DNA from: Vagococcus proximus
GTDB lineage: Bacteria; Bacillota; Bacilli; Lactobacillales; Vagococcaceae
Length of the DNA stretch: 64,000 bases
Direction: 5' to 3'
Assembly (NCBI RefSeq): GCF_029143285.1
Contig: NZ_JAPDSH010000001.1
Span: 1-64,000 of the forward strand
In this document: piece by piece, positions 26,988 through 35,241 of the stretch
How the letters are laid out: each line of letters opens with the position of its first letter
How positions within the stretch are numbered: the first letter of the stretch is position 1
Made by a program: the position numbers and the translations under genes
Notes under the pieces: generated by a model
Database searches by the model: none
Seen by the model: only the letters and a program-made list of their open reading frames with translations
Told to the model about the DNA's origin: nothing

Positions 26988-28175
26988 ATGGAAGAGAAGC
27001 ATGATGATAAGAGTAAGTTATCTTGGTTTTGGAAATGGTTTTTAAATAACCAAGCTGTAACAGCGTTACTAGTTATATTGTTAGTGCTATTAAATATTTT
27101 AGTTTTTTCAAAGGTATCTTATGTTTTTTCACCAGTTTGGGAATTCCTTAGTATAGTAGGACTGCCGATTTTGTTTGGCGGTTTACTTTATTATTTCTTG
27201 AACCCATTGGTTAACGCTTTAGAAAAACAAGGATTATCGCGCGTGATGAGTATTACACTTATTTTTATAGGAATTATTGCGTTAATTACGTGGGGAATTG
27301 TTATCCTTATTCCTAAAATACAAGACCAAACAATGAGTTTCGCAAACAATTGGCCGAATTATTGGAAGGTTATAGAATCTAAAACAAATGAATTTATAAG
27401 TCAGCCTATTTTTAGTCAATATGCTGAACAATTGGAACAGATTACGGATAATATATTCGAAAGTGTAGGTTCAATTGTTAAAGGTATTTCTAAAAATACA
27501 GTATCTGGATTAGGGAGTTTTATCGGAACAGTTGCTAATGTAGTTGTAGCAGTTGTGACAACACCTTTTATTTTATTTTATCTGCTTAAAGATGGAAAAG
27601 GTTTAGGTGACTCCTTTGTTAAGTTACTACCGACTAAAGCAAGGAAACCAACAAAAAAAGTTTTGGTTGATATTAACAAACAAGTTTCACAATATATTAG
27701 AGGACAATTAACCGTTGCTTTTGCAGTTGCTGTCATGTTTATAATTGGTTTTAGTATTATTGGATTAGATTATAGTGTAACATTAGGTATTTTTGCTGGA
27801 TTTTTGAATTTAATTCCATACATTGGTTCGGCTATTGCAATGATTCCAGCTCTATTACTTGCTCTTGTAAGTGGACCTGCGATGTTAATTAAGGTTTTAA
27901 TTGTATTTGGCTTAGAACAAGTTATAGAGGGACGCTTTGTATCACCAATCGTTTTAGGAAGTCAGTTGAAAATACATCCTGTTACTATTATATTTGTGTT
28001 ATTAACCGCTGGTAAGCTTTTTGGAGTGGTTGGCGTGATTATAGGTATTCCAGGGTACGCCGCCTTGAAAGTGCTTGTAACACACTTATATGAGTGGTAT
28101 AGAACTGTTTCAAAATTGTATGAAGATGAAGATGTTGAAATTGAATTAGAAATAGAAGAAAAGCCTAACGTTTAA
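26988..28175 (+). CDS. AI-2E family transporter (PerM/YueF-like)
   Basis: 395 residues. Around eight hydrophobic helices with the family layout: two or three N-terminal helices (about 25-100), an extracellular amphipathic section (about 110-175), then the VVAVVTTPFILFYLLKDG helix, QYIRGQLTVAFAVAVMF, LIPYIGSAIAMIPA and the C-terminal GVIIGIPGYAALKV. Family members are proposed permeases for AI-2, Na+/H+ exchange or other small molecules; substrate unknown here. AGGAGG site; paired with the EIIA-Gut-like gene. Confidence 0.86.
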   Translation: MEEKHDDKSKLSWFWKWFLNNQAVTALLVILLVLLNILVFSKVSYVFSPVWEFLSIVGLPILFGGLLYYFLNPLVNALEKQGLSRVMSITLIFIGIIALITWGIVILIPKIQDQTMSFANNWPNYWKVIESKTNEFISQPIFSQYAEQLEQITDNIFESVGSIVKGISKNTVSGLGSFIGTVANVVVAVVTTPFILFYLLKDGKGLGDSFVKLLPTKARKPTKKVLVDINKQVSQYIRGQLTVAFAVAVMFIIGFSIIGLDYSVTLGIFAGFLNLIPYIGSAIAMIPALLLALVSGPAMLIKVLIVFGLEQVIEGRFVSPIVLGSQLKIHPVTIIFVLLTAGKLFGVVGVIIGIPGYAALKVLVTHLYEWYRTVSKLYEDEDVEIELEIEEKPNV

Positions 28176-28190
28176 CGTTAGGCTTTTTCT
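28159..28190. terminator. Terminator, AI-2E gene / azoreductase
   Basis: AAGCCTAACG-TTTAA-CGTTAGGCTT with T-run; overlaps the last codons of the transporter and adjoins the convergent azoreductase gene. Confidence 0.85.
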
Positions 28191-28814
28191 TTAAAATTCT
28201 TTAGCTATAGCAGTTGCTGAGTCTAATGCTTTACCAAGGATTTCATCACGTTGTTCGGGATGGTGATCAATCGCTTCGATGAATAATTGATGATAATCAG
28301 TGACTCCAACAAAATTCATGATTCCTTTAAGGTACATTGAGGCAAAATCTTTTCCATCATACATGCCACCATTAGACTGGATATGTAAGACTTTTTTACC
28401 TTCCGTTAGGGGGGCAGGGCCAGTCGCTGTATACTTGAATGTTTTGTTAGCAACATTAATAGTATCAACCCATGCTTTTAAGCGTGTAGGAATATTTAAA
28501 TTCCAAAGGGCATTAGCGATGACGATTTGATCAGCATCTAAAAATTGGTCAGTCAATTCATTGAATCTGTTCATTTTAGCTTGTTGCTCAGCAGTTAGCT
28601 CTGAAAAATCAGAACCTGTTTTAAGAGCAGTCATTGCGCTTAATAACGTATGATCAATTTCAGGAATATCTTCTGTATAAAGGTCTAGAAGTTGAACAGT
28701 CGCTGTGTTAGCATTCTCAGCTTGGTAAACATCCATGAACTTTTCTAAAACTTTCATAGAAGTAGATTGCTCACCAGTAAAGGGATGTGCTTTAATTACG
28801 AGTAGTTTTTTCAT
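28191..28814 (-). CDS. azoR: FMN-dependent NADH-azoreductase-type flavoprotein
   Basis: 207 residues with a flavodoxin-like fold. The phosphate-binding loop IKAHPFTGEQSTS, then IANALWNLNIPTRLKAWVD and SNGGMY contact FMN in this family. Reduces quinones and azo compounds with NADH; physiologically a quinone or electrophile detoxifier. ATG with GTGAGG upstream. Single gene; the promoter region faces the recombinase-like gene. Confidence 0.88.
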   Translation of the reverse strand: MKKLLVIKAHPFTGEQSTSMKVLEKFMDVYQAENANTATVQLLDLYTEDIPEIDHTLLSAMTALKTGSDFSELTAEQQAKMNRFNELTDQFLDADQIVIANALWNLNIPTRLKAWVDTINVANKTFKYTATGPAPLTEGKKVLHIQSNGGMYDGKDFASMYLKGIMNFVGVTDYHQLFIEAIDHHPEQRDEILGKALDSATAIAKEF

Positions 28815-28928
28815 TTAAATACCTCACATTCATTATAGTTACTTTAACAGTTTAACAAATGAGTTGAAGTTCAGTCTATAGAAACGCTTAAATTGTTCAA
28901 AAGATGTTCATAAAATGACCGTATCGTA

Positions 28929-28950
28929 TTTTGCGTATCCATACGCAAAA
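28929..28950. promoter_or_regulatory. Perfect dyad 1 upstream of the recombinase-like gene
   Basis: Arms TTTTGCGTAT and ATACGCAAAA are perfectly complementary around a central CC. A two-base centre between ten-base arms is the geometry of serine recombinase crossover or binding sites. Confidence 0.6.
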
Positions 28951-29020
28951 AGAGAAATAAAAAAGAGAAACATTGTCATATCAAGGAGTTTGAAAGTTTC
29001 TATATATTTTTTGTCAGTAA

Positions 29021-29038
29021 TTGCATAAGCATATGCAA
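29021..29038. promoter_or_regulatory. Dyad 2 upstream of the recombinase-like gene
   Basis: TTGCATA-AGCA-TATGCAA, perfect seven-base arms, sharing the TTGCRTA core with dyad 1. Centre-to-centre distance to dyad 1 is about 90 bases. Confidence 0.5.
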
Positions 29039-29148
29039 AGTACGGAGTAGTAAATAAACACAACGTTACTTATACTAATAATTGTCAGATAAATTAATTA
29101 CATACTACTAAAAATAAACGATAGAATTTTAATAAGGAGCGGATTTAA

Positions 29149-29709
29149 ATGAGTATCATTGGATATGCGTACACAACAAAAGATAAAGAGTATTTATCAT
29201 CACAATTAGAAGCACTAGGAAAATACAGCTGTGACCGTATTGTATTGGAAACAGATACATATAGTGAAACAAGTCATCCACATGTTGAGTTAGAAAATGC
29301 TTTAGAAGAGATGCAAGCTGGAGATAAATTAATTGTATTTGAAATGTTGTGTTTAGGAAAATCAATTATTCAATTGTCAGATTTTATTGCAGAGTTAAAT
29401 GAAAAAGGTGTTCAACTTATTAACTTGAAAAAACCTGAAGAGTTAGCCCACCTTGATGATGTAACCTATACAGCTATGATTGAAAAAATGGCTAAAATGG
29501 AGAAAGAAATTATTCGTGAAAGAACATCTCGTGGTCTAGAAGTAGCACGTAAAAACGGTCGTATCGGTGGTCGTCCTCGTATTTCACCAGAAACAATTGA
29601 AAAAATTCAATCACTTTATAACAATAATAAATATACATTGAGACAAATTGCTGAAGAGTGTGATATTTCATTAGGAACTGCCTATAAATATACACAAGAG
29701 CGTAAGTAA
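29149..29709 (+). CDS. Serine recombinase-like protein with destroyed active site
   Basis: 186 residues with full resolvase architecture: catalytic-fold domain (1-100), long E-helix (about 101-135), minor-groove arm GRIGGRPR and a C-terminal HTH (TLRQIAEECDISLGTAYKY). Numbering matches gamma-delta resolvase without gaps at the key sites, and every catalytic residue is changed: Arg8 to Tyr, Ser10 to Thr, Arg45 to His, Arg68 to Cys, Arg71 to Lys. It should bind DNA but not cut it. Probably a former resolvase/invertase now working as a regulator (inference). AAGGAG site; terminator follows. Confidence 0.85.
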   Translation: MSIIGYAYTTKDKEYLSSQLEALGKYSCDRIVLETDTYSETSHPHVELENALEEMQAGDKLIVFEMLCLGKSIIQLSDFIAELNEKGVQLINLKKPEELAHLDDVTYTAMIEKMAKMEKEIIRERTSRGLEVARKNGRIGGRPRISPETIEKIQSLYNNNKYTLRQIAEECDISLGTAYKYTQERK

Positions 29710-29716
29710 ATTTGCT

Positions 29717-29757
29717 AAAAAAACCTTAAGATATAAGGATATCTTAAGGTTTTTTTA
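29717..29757. terminator. Bidirectional terminator, recombinase-like / diguanylate cyclase
   Basis: AAAACCTTAAGATAT-AAGG-ATATCTTAAGGTTTT hairpin with long A- and T-runs. Confidence 0.88.
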
Positions 29758-30930
29758 TACAGAATCAGAAATAATAAGGCTATTACCTTTTTTCTTTTTA
29801 GCTTTGTATAATGCTTTATCAGAAATTTCAATTAATTCTTTAGAATTAATACGTTGGTTATCAAAATGTGTTAGTCCAATAGAGACAGAAAAGTTAATCG
29901 ATTGATCTTTTACCATATAGGGATTTTTTTCAAGACGTTTGAATAGTTCTTGGTAAAAATTCTCCGCTTTTTTTATTGTTTGGTAATGAATAATAGCAAA
30001 TTCATCTCCTCCGATACGGCAGATATAGTGTTGGCCAGGAAGTGAGAGGTTTTGCATTTCATGGCTAATAAATTTGAGTATTTGATCACCAACAGGATGA
30101 CCATATGTATCATTTATTTCTTTGAATTGATCGACATCAATTAGTGCTAGTGAGAAATCAGTAGTACTGTCTTTTTCAGTTAAATCGGAAAGATAATCTA
30201 TGAAAAAGTTAAAAGCACTGCGGTTATAAACACCAGTAAGTTCATCTGTAATAGCAGCAGTTTGGTAGACTTTAACAGACTGTGATAATGAAATAGCAAT
30301 ATTAATAATAAATGTTGTAATTAAAAAGACTATGGTATAGACAATCAAGTGAAAGCCGAATTCTATAAGTTTTTTAGGATTAAAAAAACTATTTAGATAG
30401 AAAGAAAAGAATGTCAGTCGTAATAAAAGAAAACCAGTTACAAAAATTAAATGGGTCTTCATCATGGTGTATTTTTTTTGTTTCAAATAATAAGAAAATG
30501 CTACGATGATGCAAATAAAGAGTATCCCATTTAGCCAAGCCATAGGTGAGAGACTTAGATTTGTCATTAACCGATAGATACTTTTAAGTATTTCTAAAAC
30601 AACCATAGCGATAATACCTTGAGAGGTTGTGCCATAGATAATCACTAAATAGATTAAGGCATAACTCATGTCAATACCAAAAGAGGTGCCGGCTACAGGA
30701 ATCCTATTATAGGAAAGGATAAAAGTAATTATCCCTAAAATAATCCCACCAAGAACTTTTTTTGCAGGAGAGAAAGTATCACCTGGGTCAAAACTAGTGA
30801 GTGAGAGGCTAGAATCTACATGCTTAGTTGCAATATTTAATGTTATAAAGTAGTAGGTAAGAATGGAGCTAATAATAATCGCAATGTTGATAGAAAATAT
30901 ATTTATAAATTCCATAATAGTCTCACTCAT
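29755..30930 (-). CDS. Membrane-anchored diguanylate cyclase (GGDEF)
   Basis: 391 residues: about seven N-terminal membrane helices (residues 10-225, in the style of 5TM sensor domains), then a GGDEF domain that looks active (DELTGVYNRSAF, LIDVDQFKEINDTYGHPVGD, RIGGDEF at about 310). The inhibitory RxxD site five residues before GGDEF is missing, so product feedback is not expected. It would make c-di-GMP from GTP. It follows the Mga-like gene by 24 bases with AAAGGAGG, so they form an operon. No EAL or PilZ protein is in this window. Confidence 0.9.
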   Translation of the reverse strand: MSETIMEFINIFSINIAIIISSILTYYFITLNIATKHVDSSLSLTSFDPGDTFSPAKKVLGGIILGIITFILSYNRIPVAGTSFGIDMSYALIYLVIIYGTTSQGIIAMVVLEILKSIYRLMTNLSLSPMAWLNGILFICIIVAFSYYLKQKKYTMMKTHLIFVTGFLLLRLTFFSFYLNSFFNPKKLIEFGFHLIVYTIVFLITTFIINIAISLSQSVKVYQTAAITDELTGVYNRSAFNFFIDYLSDLTEKDSTTDFSLALIDVDQFKEINDTYGHPVGDQILKFISHEMQNLSLPGQHYICRIGGDEFAIIHYQTIKKAENFYQELFKRLEKNPYMVKDQSINFSVSIGLTHFDNQRINSKELIEISDKALYKAKKKKGNSLIISDSV

Positions 30931-30954
30931 GAAGCACCTCCTTTTGGCTAAGAG

Positions 30955-32442
30955 TTAAAGATTATTGGTCTGTGGGTCAAATCGATAGATTGAATGGATG
31001 GCATTTCTGATTTTACCCCAATCTTGATCCGAAGGGATTGCTTCAACAACAATTGTTTTATGGGGAGGAAACAGTTCATGATAAAAAGTTGTAATATGAA
31101 AATCATATTGATTCATTTCATCAGGATTAACTTCTTCAAGGAAGATTGTGGAGCCTCTATAGATTGTTAAATTAACCTTGCTATTAAAATTTTTTTCAAT
31201 CATATCTTGTAATAGCTCAGCATGTTGTAATCCTAAGTCACTAAAAATCATAATATTGACTCTTTTTTTCTTATTTTCTAATAAGGTAGGCAGTTTATTC
31301 CACTTCACCATCATCCAATATAGAACTTTGTTGTTAAATTTACTGTGCCAAGGGAATCCGGTTACTTTCTCGAGCTCTTTTAGATGATACGTAACGGTTG
31401 TGTTGTACGCTGGGTAATTTATTTTAATAGCATTACTGTTAAATTCATACCGATCATATAAAATATAATCGGTATAAGGGAAAAATGTATGTTTGTATTG
31501 GATAAGTAATAAAATAGTGTGAACGTCAGCTCTACTTTGATTGTCAATTTGAATACCTAGGTCGTATTGAATTTTATTTAATAGTTCATCAAATTGTTTT
31601 TTCAAGTGATTTTCATCTATTTTAGTAACCCATGTAGCTTTTAAAAAGTATACAGAGTTCACTAAATCATTGACTAAGTCATCTGTAATTTCAATACCTA
31701 GTTCTCCGAGTGTAGTTGACAGACCAATAGACTCGCTGATGTATTTTTGATAACGATTACGTGAGATTTTTTGGTCATCTGATAATTTAATCAAAAAGCC
31801 TTGCTTATACCGTTCCAAACTAACAGCTAAAAGATAAGTCAATTGAATGATTAAAAATTCATCTGAGGCATGCTCAAAAATAGTATAAAGTTCTTCCGCT
31901 AACCTAACAATAAGTCGTCTATCTAGTGTAAAAGGCCAATTATGAATACCGTAAACTTCAGAAAAGTAATTAGTATAAAATGAGCGAACGTTTTCTTCGT
32001 TATGATTAGTCAAGTGACATGGACGTTTTTGAAGTGTTATATCAAAACTTTTTAGAGAGTTTGAAAGTTGTCCAGCTGTACGGTATAAAGAAGATTCACT
32101 GATAAACATTTCTTCATCCCAATTTTCGATTAAAACATTAGGATTAAAAAATATTTTTTCTAATAGATTAAAAGCATCGCTGCTTTTAATAACGCGGTTA
32201 TATATAAGCGAAATGTCGCTATTTGGACGAGCTTTAAGTCGGACTCCATTTTTTTTAGATGTTTCAATAGTGAAGAAATCTTCAGCATTTTCTTTTAAGT
32301 ATTGTATATCACTATTAATAGTTCGTAATGAGGCATTATTTTTTTTGGCCAAGTCATTCGAGCTGATCCATTTAGAGTTTAAGTTTAATTGTTCAATGAT
32401 CTCTAAACGTCTTTTAGTAGACGTATCTAATAAATTTCTCAT
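30955..32442 (-). CDS. Mga-like helix-turn-helix regulator
   Basis: 495 residues from the ATG at 32442 (AAAGGAG six bases before it). N-terminal HTH (about 8-60: RLEIIEQLNLNSKWISSNDL, ASLRTINSDIQYLK), a second Mga-type HTH region (about 90-160: FISESSLYRTAGQLSNSLK), a PRD-like middle, and an EIIB-like C-terminus (VNIMIFSDLGLQHAELLQDMI). The layout is that of Mga/AtxA virulence regulators, whose PRDs respond to PTS phosphorylation. It heads an operon with the diguanylate cyclase. Confidence 0.84.
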   Translation of the reverse strand: MRNLLDTSTKRRLEIIEQLNLNSKWISSNDLAKKNNASLRTINSDIQYLKENAEDFFTIETSKKNGVRLKARPNSDISLIYNRVIKSSDAFNLLEKIFFNPNVLIENWDEEMFISESSLYRTAGQLSNSLKSFDITLQKRPCHLTNHNEENVRSFYTNYFSEVYGIHNWPFTLDRRLIVRLAEELYTIFEHASDEFLIIQLTYLLAVSLERYKQGFLIKLSDDQKISRNRYQKYISESIGLSTTLGELGIEITDDLVNDLVNSVYFLKATWVTKIDENHLKKQFDELLNKIQYDLGIQIDNQSRADVHTILLLIQYKHTFFPYTDYILYDRYEFNSNAIKINYPAYNTTVTYHLKELEKVTGFPWHSKFNNKVLYWMMVKWNKLPTLLENKKKRVNIMIFSDLGLQHAELLQDMIEKNFNSKVNLTIYRGSTIFLEEVNPDEMNQYDFHITTFYHELFPPHKTIVVEAIPSDQDWGKIRNAIHSIYRFDPQTNNL

Positions 32443-32733
32443 TAGTAACTCCTTTGCATAAATAGTAAGAATATTATAACACTTTTTAGACACGAATGTT
32501 ACCATGAAGTTTATAAGGAAGGTTAATAATAAAGCGATATAGAAGTTATGACCTTTGTATTAATAACGTTCCTATTGTGTTTTATTATGTGTGCTAATGG
32601 TGAAATAATACCAAAAAAAGAACAATAAATAAACAAAAAAATATTGCTCTATGTATAAAATAACAGTATTTGGTTTTTTTGCAAGGATGTGCTAATCTAT
32701 AAGTATAAAAAATGTATGAATAGGAGAATTAAA

Positions 32734-33081
32734 ATGTCAATTCCGAATTGTCCAGCATGCCAATCAGAGTATGCTTATGAAGATCGTAATATGTTTGTAT
32801 GTCCCGAGTGTGGAAACGAATGGACAGGTGAAGCTACAGAGTCTACAGAAGAGGAAGCTGTTGTGAAAGACTCTAATGGTAATGTTATTGTTGATGGTGA
32901 TTCAATTTCTGTTATCAAAGACTTAAAAGTTAAAGGGAGCTCATCAGCTATAAAAAAAGGGACTAACGTTAAAAATATTCGTTTAATTGATCCGGATATG
33001 AACACTGGTCATGATATTGAGTGTAAAATTGATGGTTTTGGTGTTATGAAATTAAAATCAGAATTCGTAAAAAAAATATAA
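32734..33081 (+). CDS. Zinc ribbon protein of the YjdM/PhnA family
   Basis: 115 residues from ATG 32734 (TAGGAGA upstream). N-terminal zinc ribbon with two CxxC pairs ([21 protein letters not shown]) and a C-terminal SH3-like domain ([19 protein letters not shown]). Despite the historic name 'alkylphosphonate utilisation protein PhnA', members lie outside the phn operon and have no proven phosphonate role. The 290 bases before it, up to the divergent Mga-like gene, are very AT-rich; nothing specific was seen there. Confidence 0.9.
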   Translation: MSIPNCPACQSEYAYEDRNMFVCPECGNEWTGEATESTEEEAVVKDSNGNVIVDGDSISVIKDLKVKGSSSAIKKGTNVKNIRLIDPDMNTGHDIECKIDGFGVMKLKSEFVKKI

Positions 33082-33085
33082 TCAC

Positions 33086-33119
33086 TAAAAAAACTGAGCC
33101 TGTTAGGTCAGTTTTTTTT
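33086..33119 (+). terminator. Terminator after the zinc ribbon gene
   Basis: AAAAAACTGA(G)CC-TGTTA-GGTCAGTTTTTT hairpin with one bulge. Confidence 0.8.
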
Positions 33120-33155
33120 AACATATTTTAAGTTTATTTAAGGAGGTATATCAAT

Positions 33156-33851
33156 ATGTATACAGCAATGAATTTGATGTATGATAAAACGTACATTTTT
33201 ATAGTGATAGGGATGATGATTTCTTTTATTGCATCATCGTACGTTCAAAAAACATTCTCAAAGTACGGGAACATTAGTAATAAAAAAGGTTATACGGGCT
33301 CTGAAGTAGCGCAACTTATCCTAGATATTAATCAAATTAATCATGTTACTATTAGACCTATAGGTGGTAATTTGACGGATAATTACAATTCGTTTAACAA
33401 AACCCTGAACTTATCTGAGCCAATTTTTAATCAAACATCGGTTTCAGCAGTTGGTGTTGCAGCACATGAATGTGGGCACGCAGTTCAAGATAGTGTTTCA
33501 TATTTTCCATTGAGACTAAGGGCTTGGTTGGTTCCGATTGCTAATTTTGGGTCACAACTTTCATTTCCAATGATTATGGCAGGGCTATTTTTTGGGCAAT
33601 TTTTAATTAACTTAGGGATTCTCTTTTTTTCTGCAGCTTTTATTTTTCAGGTGGTTACTTTACCAGTTGAATTTAATGCATCGCGTCGTGCCCTTAAAAT
33701 AATAGAAGAGCAGGCTATTTTAGATGATACAGAAATAAAAATGGTTAGACATGTTTTGATTGCGGCAGCATTGACTTATGTAGCTTCGGCTGTTTCAGGA
33801 TTACTACAATTGATTCGTTTGGTCTTATTATTCGGCGATAGACGTGATTAA
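33156..33851 (+). CDS. Membrane zinc metallopeptidase (YugP-like)
   Basis: 231 residues. HEXXH zinc motif in VAAHECGHAVQD with a later Glu in LPVEFNASRRA as likely third ligand. N-terminal helix (about 9-26) and two or three helices after the catalytic motif (about 145-180, 205-230). Family of neutral zinc metallopeptidases in the membrane, related in topology to HtpX; physiological substrate unknown. AAGGAGG site. Confidence 0.9.
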   Translation: MYTAMNLMYDKTYIFIVIGMMISFIASSYVQKTFSKYGNISNKKGYTGSEVAQLILDINQINHVTIRPIGGNLTDNYNSFNKTLNLSEPIFNQTSVSAVGVAAHECGHAVQDSVSYFPLRLRAWLVPIANFGSQLSFPMIMAGLFFGQFLINLGILFFSAAFIFQVVTLPVEFNASRRALKIIEEQAILDDTEIKMVRHVLIAAALTYVASAVSGLLQLIRLVLLFGDRRD

Positions 33852-33892
33852 TGCTATAATAACTGTAGACTAAATTGTTAGGAGCTGAGAGC

Positions 33893-34237
33893 ATGAAAAC
33901 ATCAAAAAAAGTGTTAATAGGTCTTGGGATTGGTGCAGCAGTAGGAACATCGATTGCTATTATAGCGTCTGAAAGAATTAAGGAATCAGTTATAGGAACG
34001 AAAAACCGATACCAAGTGAAACAATTTGTTGATGACAAATTAAATGGTAATGAAGAGGTATTGGATGTGGTATCAGAAATGTCAGATTCTGAAGTGGCAA
34101 AAATTGTTAGTTTAATTGATAAAGTTGAACGAGGTAAGGATAAAATCAAAGTGACTGGTAAATCAGTTCGAGAGGCAACAGATGAAGTAGTTGAAATGTT
34201 AAGTAGTTTTGTTGCTAACATGATAGAACATAATTAA
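33893..34237 (+). CDS. YtxH-like small membrane-anchored protein
   Basis: 114 residues from ATG 33893 (TAGGAG upstream). One N-terminal glycine-rich membrane helix (VLIGLGIGAAVGTSIAIIA), then a charged helical domain. The pattern resembles YtxH-type general-stress proteins, but similarity is weak and the function is unknown. TGCTATAAT (an extended -10) just after the previous gene suggests its own promoter. Confidence 0.55.
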   Translation: MKTSKKVLIGLGIGAAVGTSIAIIASERIKESVIGTKNRYQVKQFVDDKLNGNEEVLDVVSEMSDSEVAKIVSLIDKVERGKDKIKVTGKSVREATDEVVEMLSSFVANMIEHN

Positions 34238-34273
34238 AAAAGAGCGAACATGATAACATGTTCGCTCTTTTTT
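34236..34273. terminator. Bidirectional terminator, YtxH-like / PucR-type gene
   Basis: AAAAAGAGCGAACATG-ATAA-CATGTTCGCTCTTTTT, a perfect 16-base stem. Confidence 0.9.
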
Positions 34274-35135
34274 AGTTGACAATCAAATAACTTAGGACGA
34301 GATCATCCATAGATTTTAAATGTAATCCAGTTTGTTCATAGAATTTTTCTATACGATATTGAAGTGTATTTCGATGCATAAAGAGTTCTTTAGCTGTGGA
34401 GCTTATATTTCCTTGGTTATTCCAAAGGGAAATAATAATTTCTTTCATTTCAGTATCAGCTGCTAGTTTTCTACCAAACACTTGCATGATTAAGCTATTA
34501 TTAATCATGTCTTTTGTAAAAAAATGAAGAGCGACTTGTGGTAAGGCGATAGCCGCTTTACTTTTAATATGAGGTAATTCTTGTTCGAAAATATTTTTTT
34601 CTTCATGAAAAAATCTTGGAAAACCTTCACTAAAATTGTAAAAACTACCCATGAAAGCTTTTACTTTACAAGAGAAGTCAGATTCCAGTGTTAAAAGAAT
34701 TCCTTCCAGTTGTTCTAGGGAAATACTTTGCTTAGATTTTTTCTCAATAAGGACGCCGTACGTATTAGAAATAAAAAAAGCATCGCTTACATTTTCAAAC
34801 ATACTAGAGAAAGCCTTTAACCAAGAATGACGTCCTTTATCAGTAATTTCTTTAATTAATTGAAATTGAACAACTCGGTAAATTCCAGAAGGTTCTTCTA
34901 GGGGTTGTTGTTTAAATAAAAAATTAAACCAGGGATGTTTTGTGCCATCTATATTTTCTTTTTCGGATGAAGAAAATAATTGATTCAAAAGTTTAATTTC
35001 TGTAGAGCTTAAGTGTTGCTTATCTAGACTTAGCCATTGGTCGTTGAAAGGTATATTCACGAAAAGGTTTTCATCTTTAGGTGAAACAACATGTTCTGCT
35101 TGAGGATAAAGTATTTCTAGTTGACTTGGTTCCAT
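34272..35135 (-). CDS. PucR/CdaR-type helix-turn-helix regulator
   Basis: 287 residues from ATG 35135 (AAGGGTG upstream). The C-terminal HTH_30 domain is clear (NQGNISSTAKELFMHRNTLQYRIEKFYEQTG in pieces: GNISSTAKELFMHRNTLQY then RIEKFYEQTG). The N-terminal two thirds resemble no sensor I know; it lacks the classical sugar-diacid-binding domain signature. Monocistronic. Target unknown; the divergent neighbour tadA is housekeeping and unlikely. Confidence 0.75.
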   Translation of the reverse strand: MEPSQLEILYPQAEHVVSPKDENLFVNIPFNDQWLSLDKQHLSSTEIKLLNQLFSSSEKENIDGTKHPWFNFLFKQQPLEEPSGIYRVVQFQLIKEITDKGRHSWLKAFSSMFENVSDAFFISNTYGVLIEKKSKQSISLEQLEGILLTLESDFSCKVKAFMGSFYNFSEGFPRFFHEEKNIFEQELPHIKSKAAIALPQVALHFFTKDMINNSLIMQVFGRKLAADTEMKEIIISLWNNQGNISSTAKELFMHRNTLQYRIEKFYEQTGLHLKSMDDLVLSYLIVN

Positions 35136-35241
35136 TTTAATCACCCTTAATCTATATCTTTTCTGTTGAACATAGTATACTTAAAAGAATGATAAATTAC
35201 AAATAACAGTTGATAAATAAAGTAAGGTAGGATGACTTAAC

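Larger units (their letters stand above)
28815..29148. other. 334-base intergenic region with two related dyads
   Basis: No open reading frame of note. It carries the azoR promoter on one side and the upstream region of the recombinase-like gene on the other. Two inverted repeats of a similar core (TTGCGTAT and TTGCATA) lie at 28929-28950 and 29021-29038, and the hexamer TGTCAG occurs twice (29012-29017 and 29083-29088). Both look like binding sites, not terminators, since neither has a T-run after a GC-rich stem. Confidence 0.6.

Noticed and set aside
28929-28950. Perfect dyad read as a transcription terminator of azoR or another gene
   Set aside because: azoR is transcribed away from it, the stem is AT-rich with a two-base loop, and there is no proper T-run; a protein-binding site is more likely.
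29149-29709. Recombinase-like gene taken as a sign of a transposon or integrated plasmid
   Set aside because: No terminal inverted repeats, transposase, integrase or plasmid genes nearby, base composition is like the neighbours, and its active site is lost.
32443-32733. AT-rich 290-base gap before the zinc ribbon gene searched for a small RNA or riboswitch
   Set aside because: No stable stem or T-run structure and no known riboswitch core was recognised.
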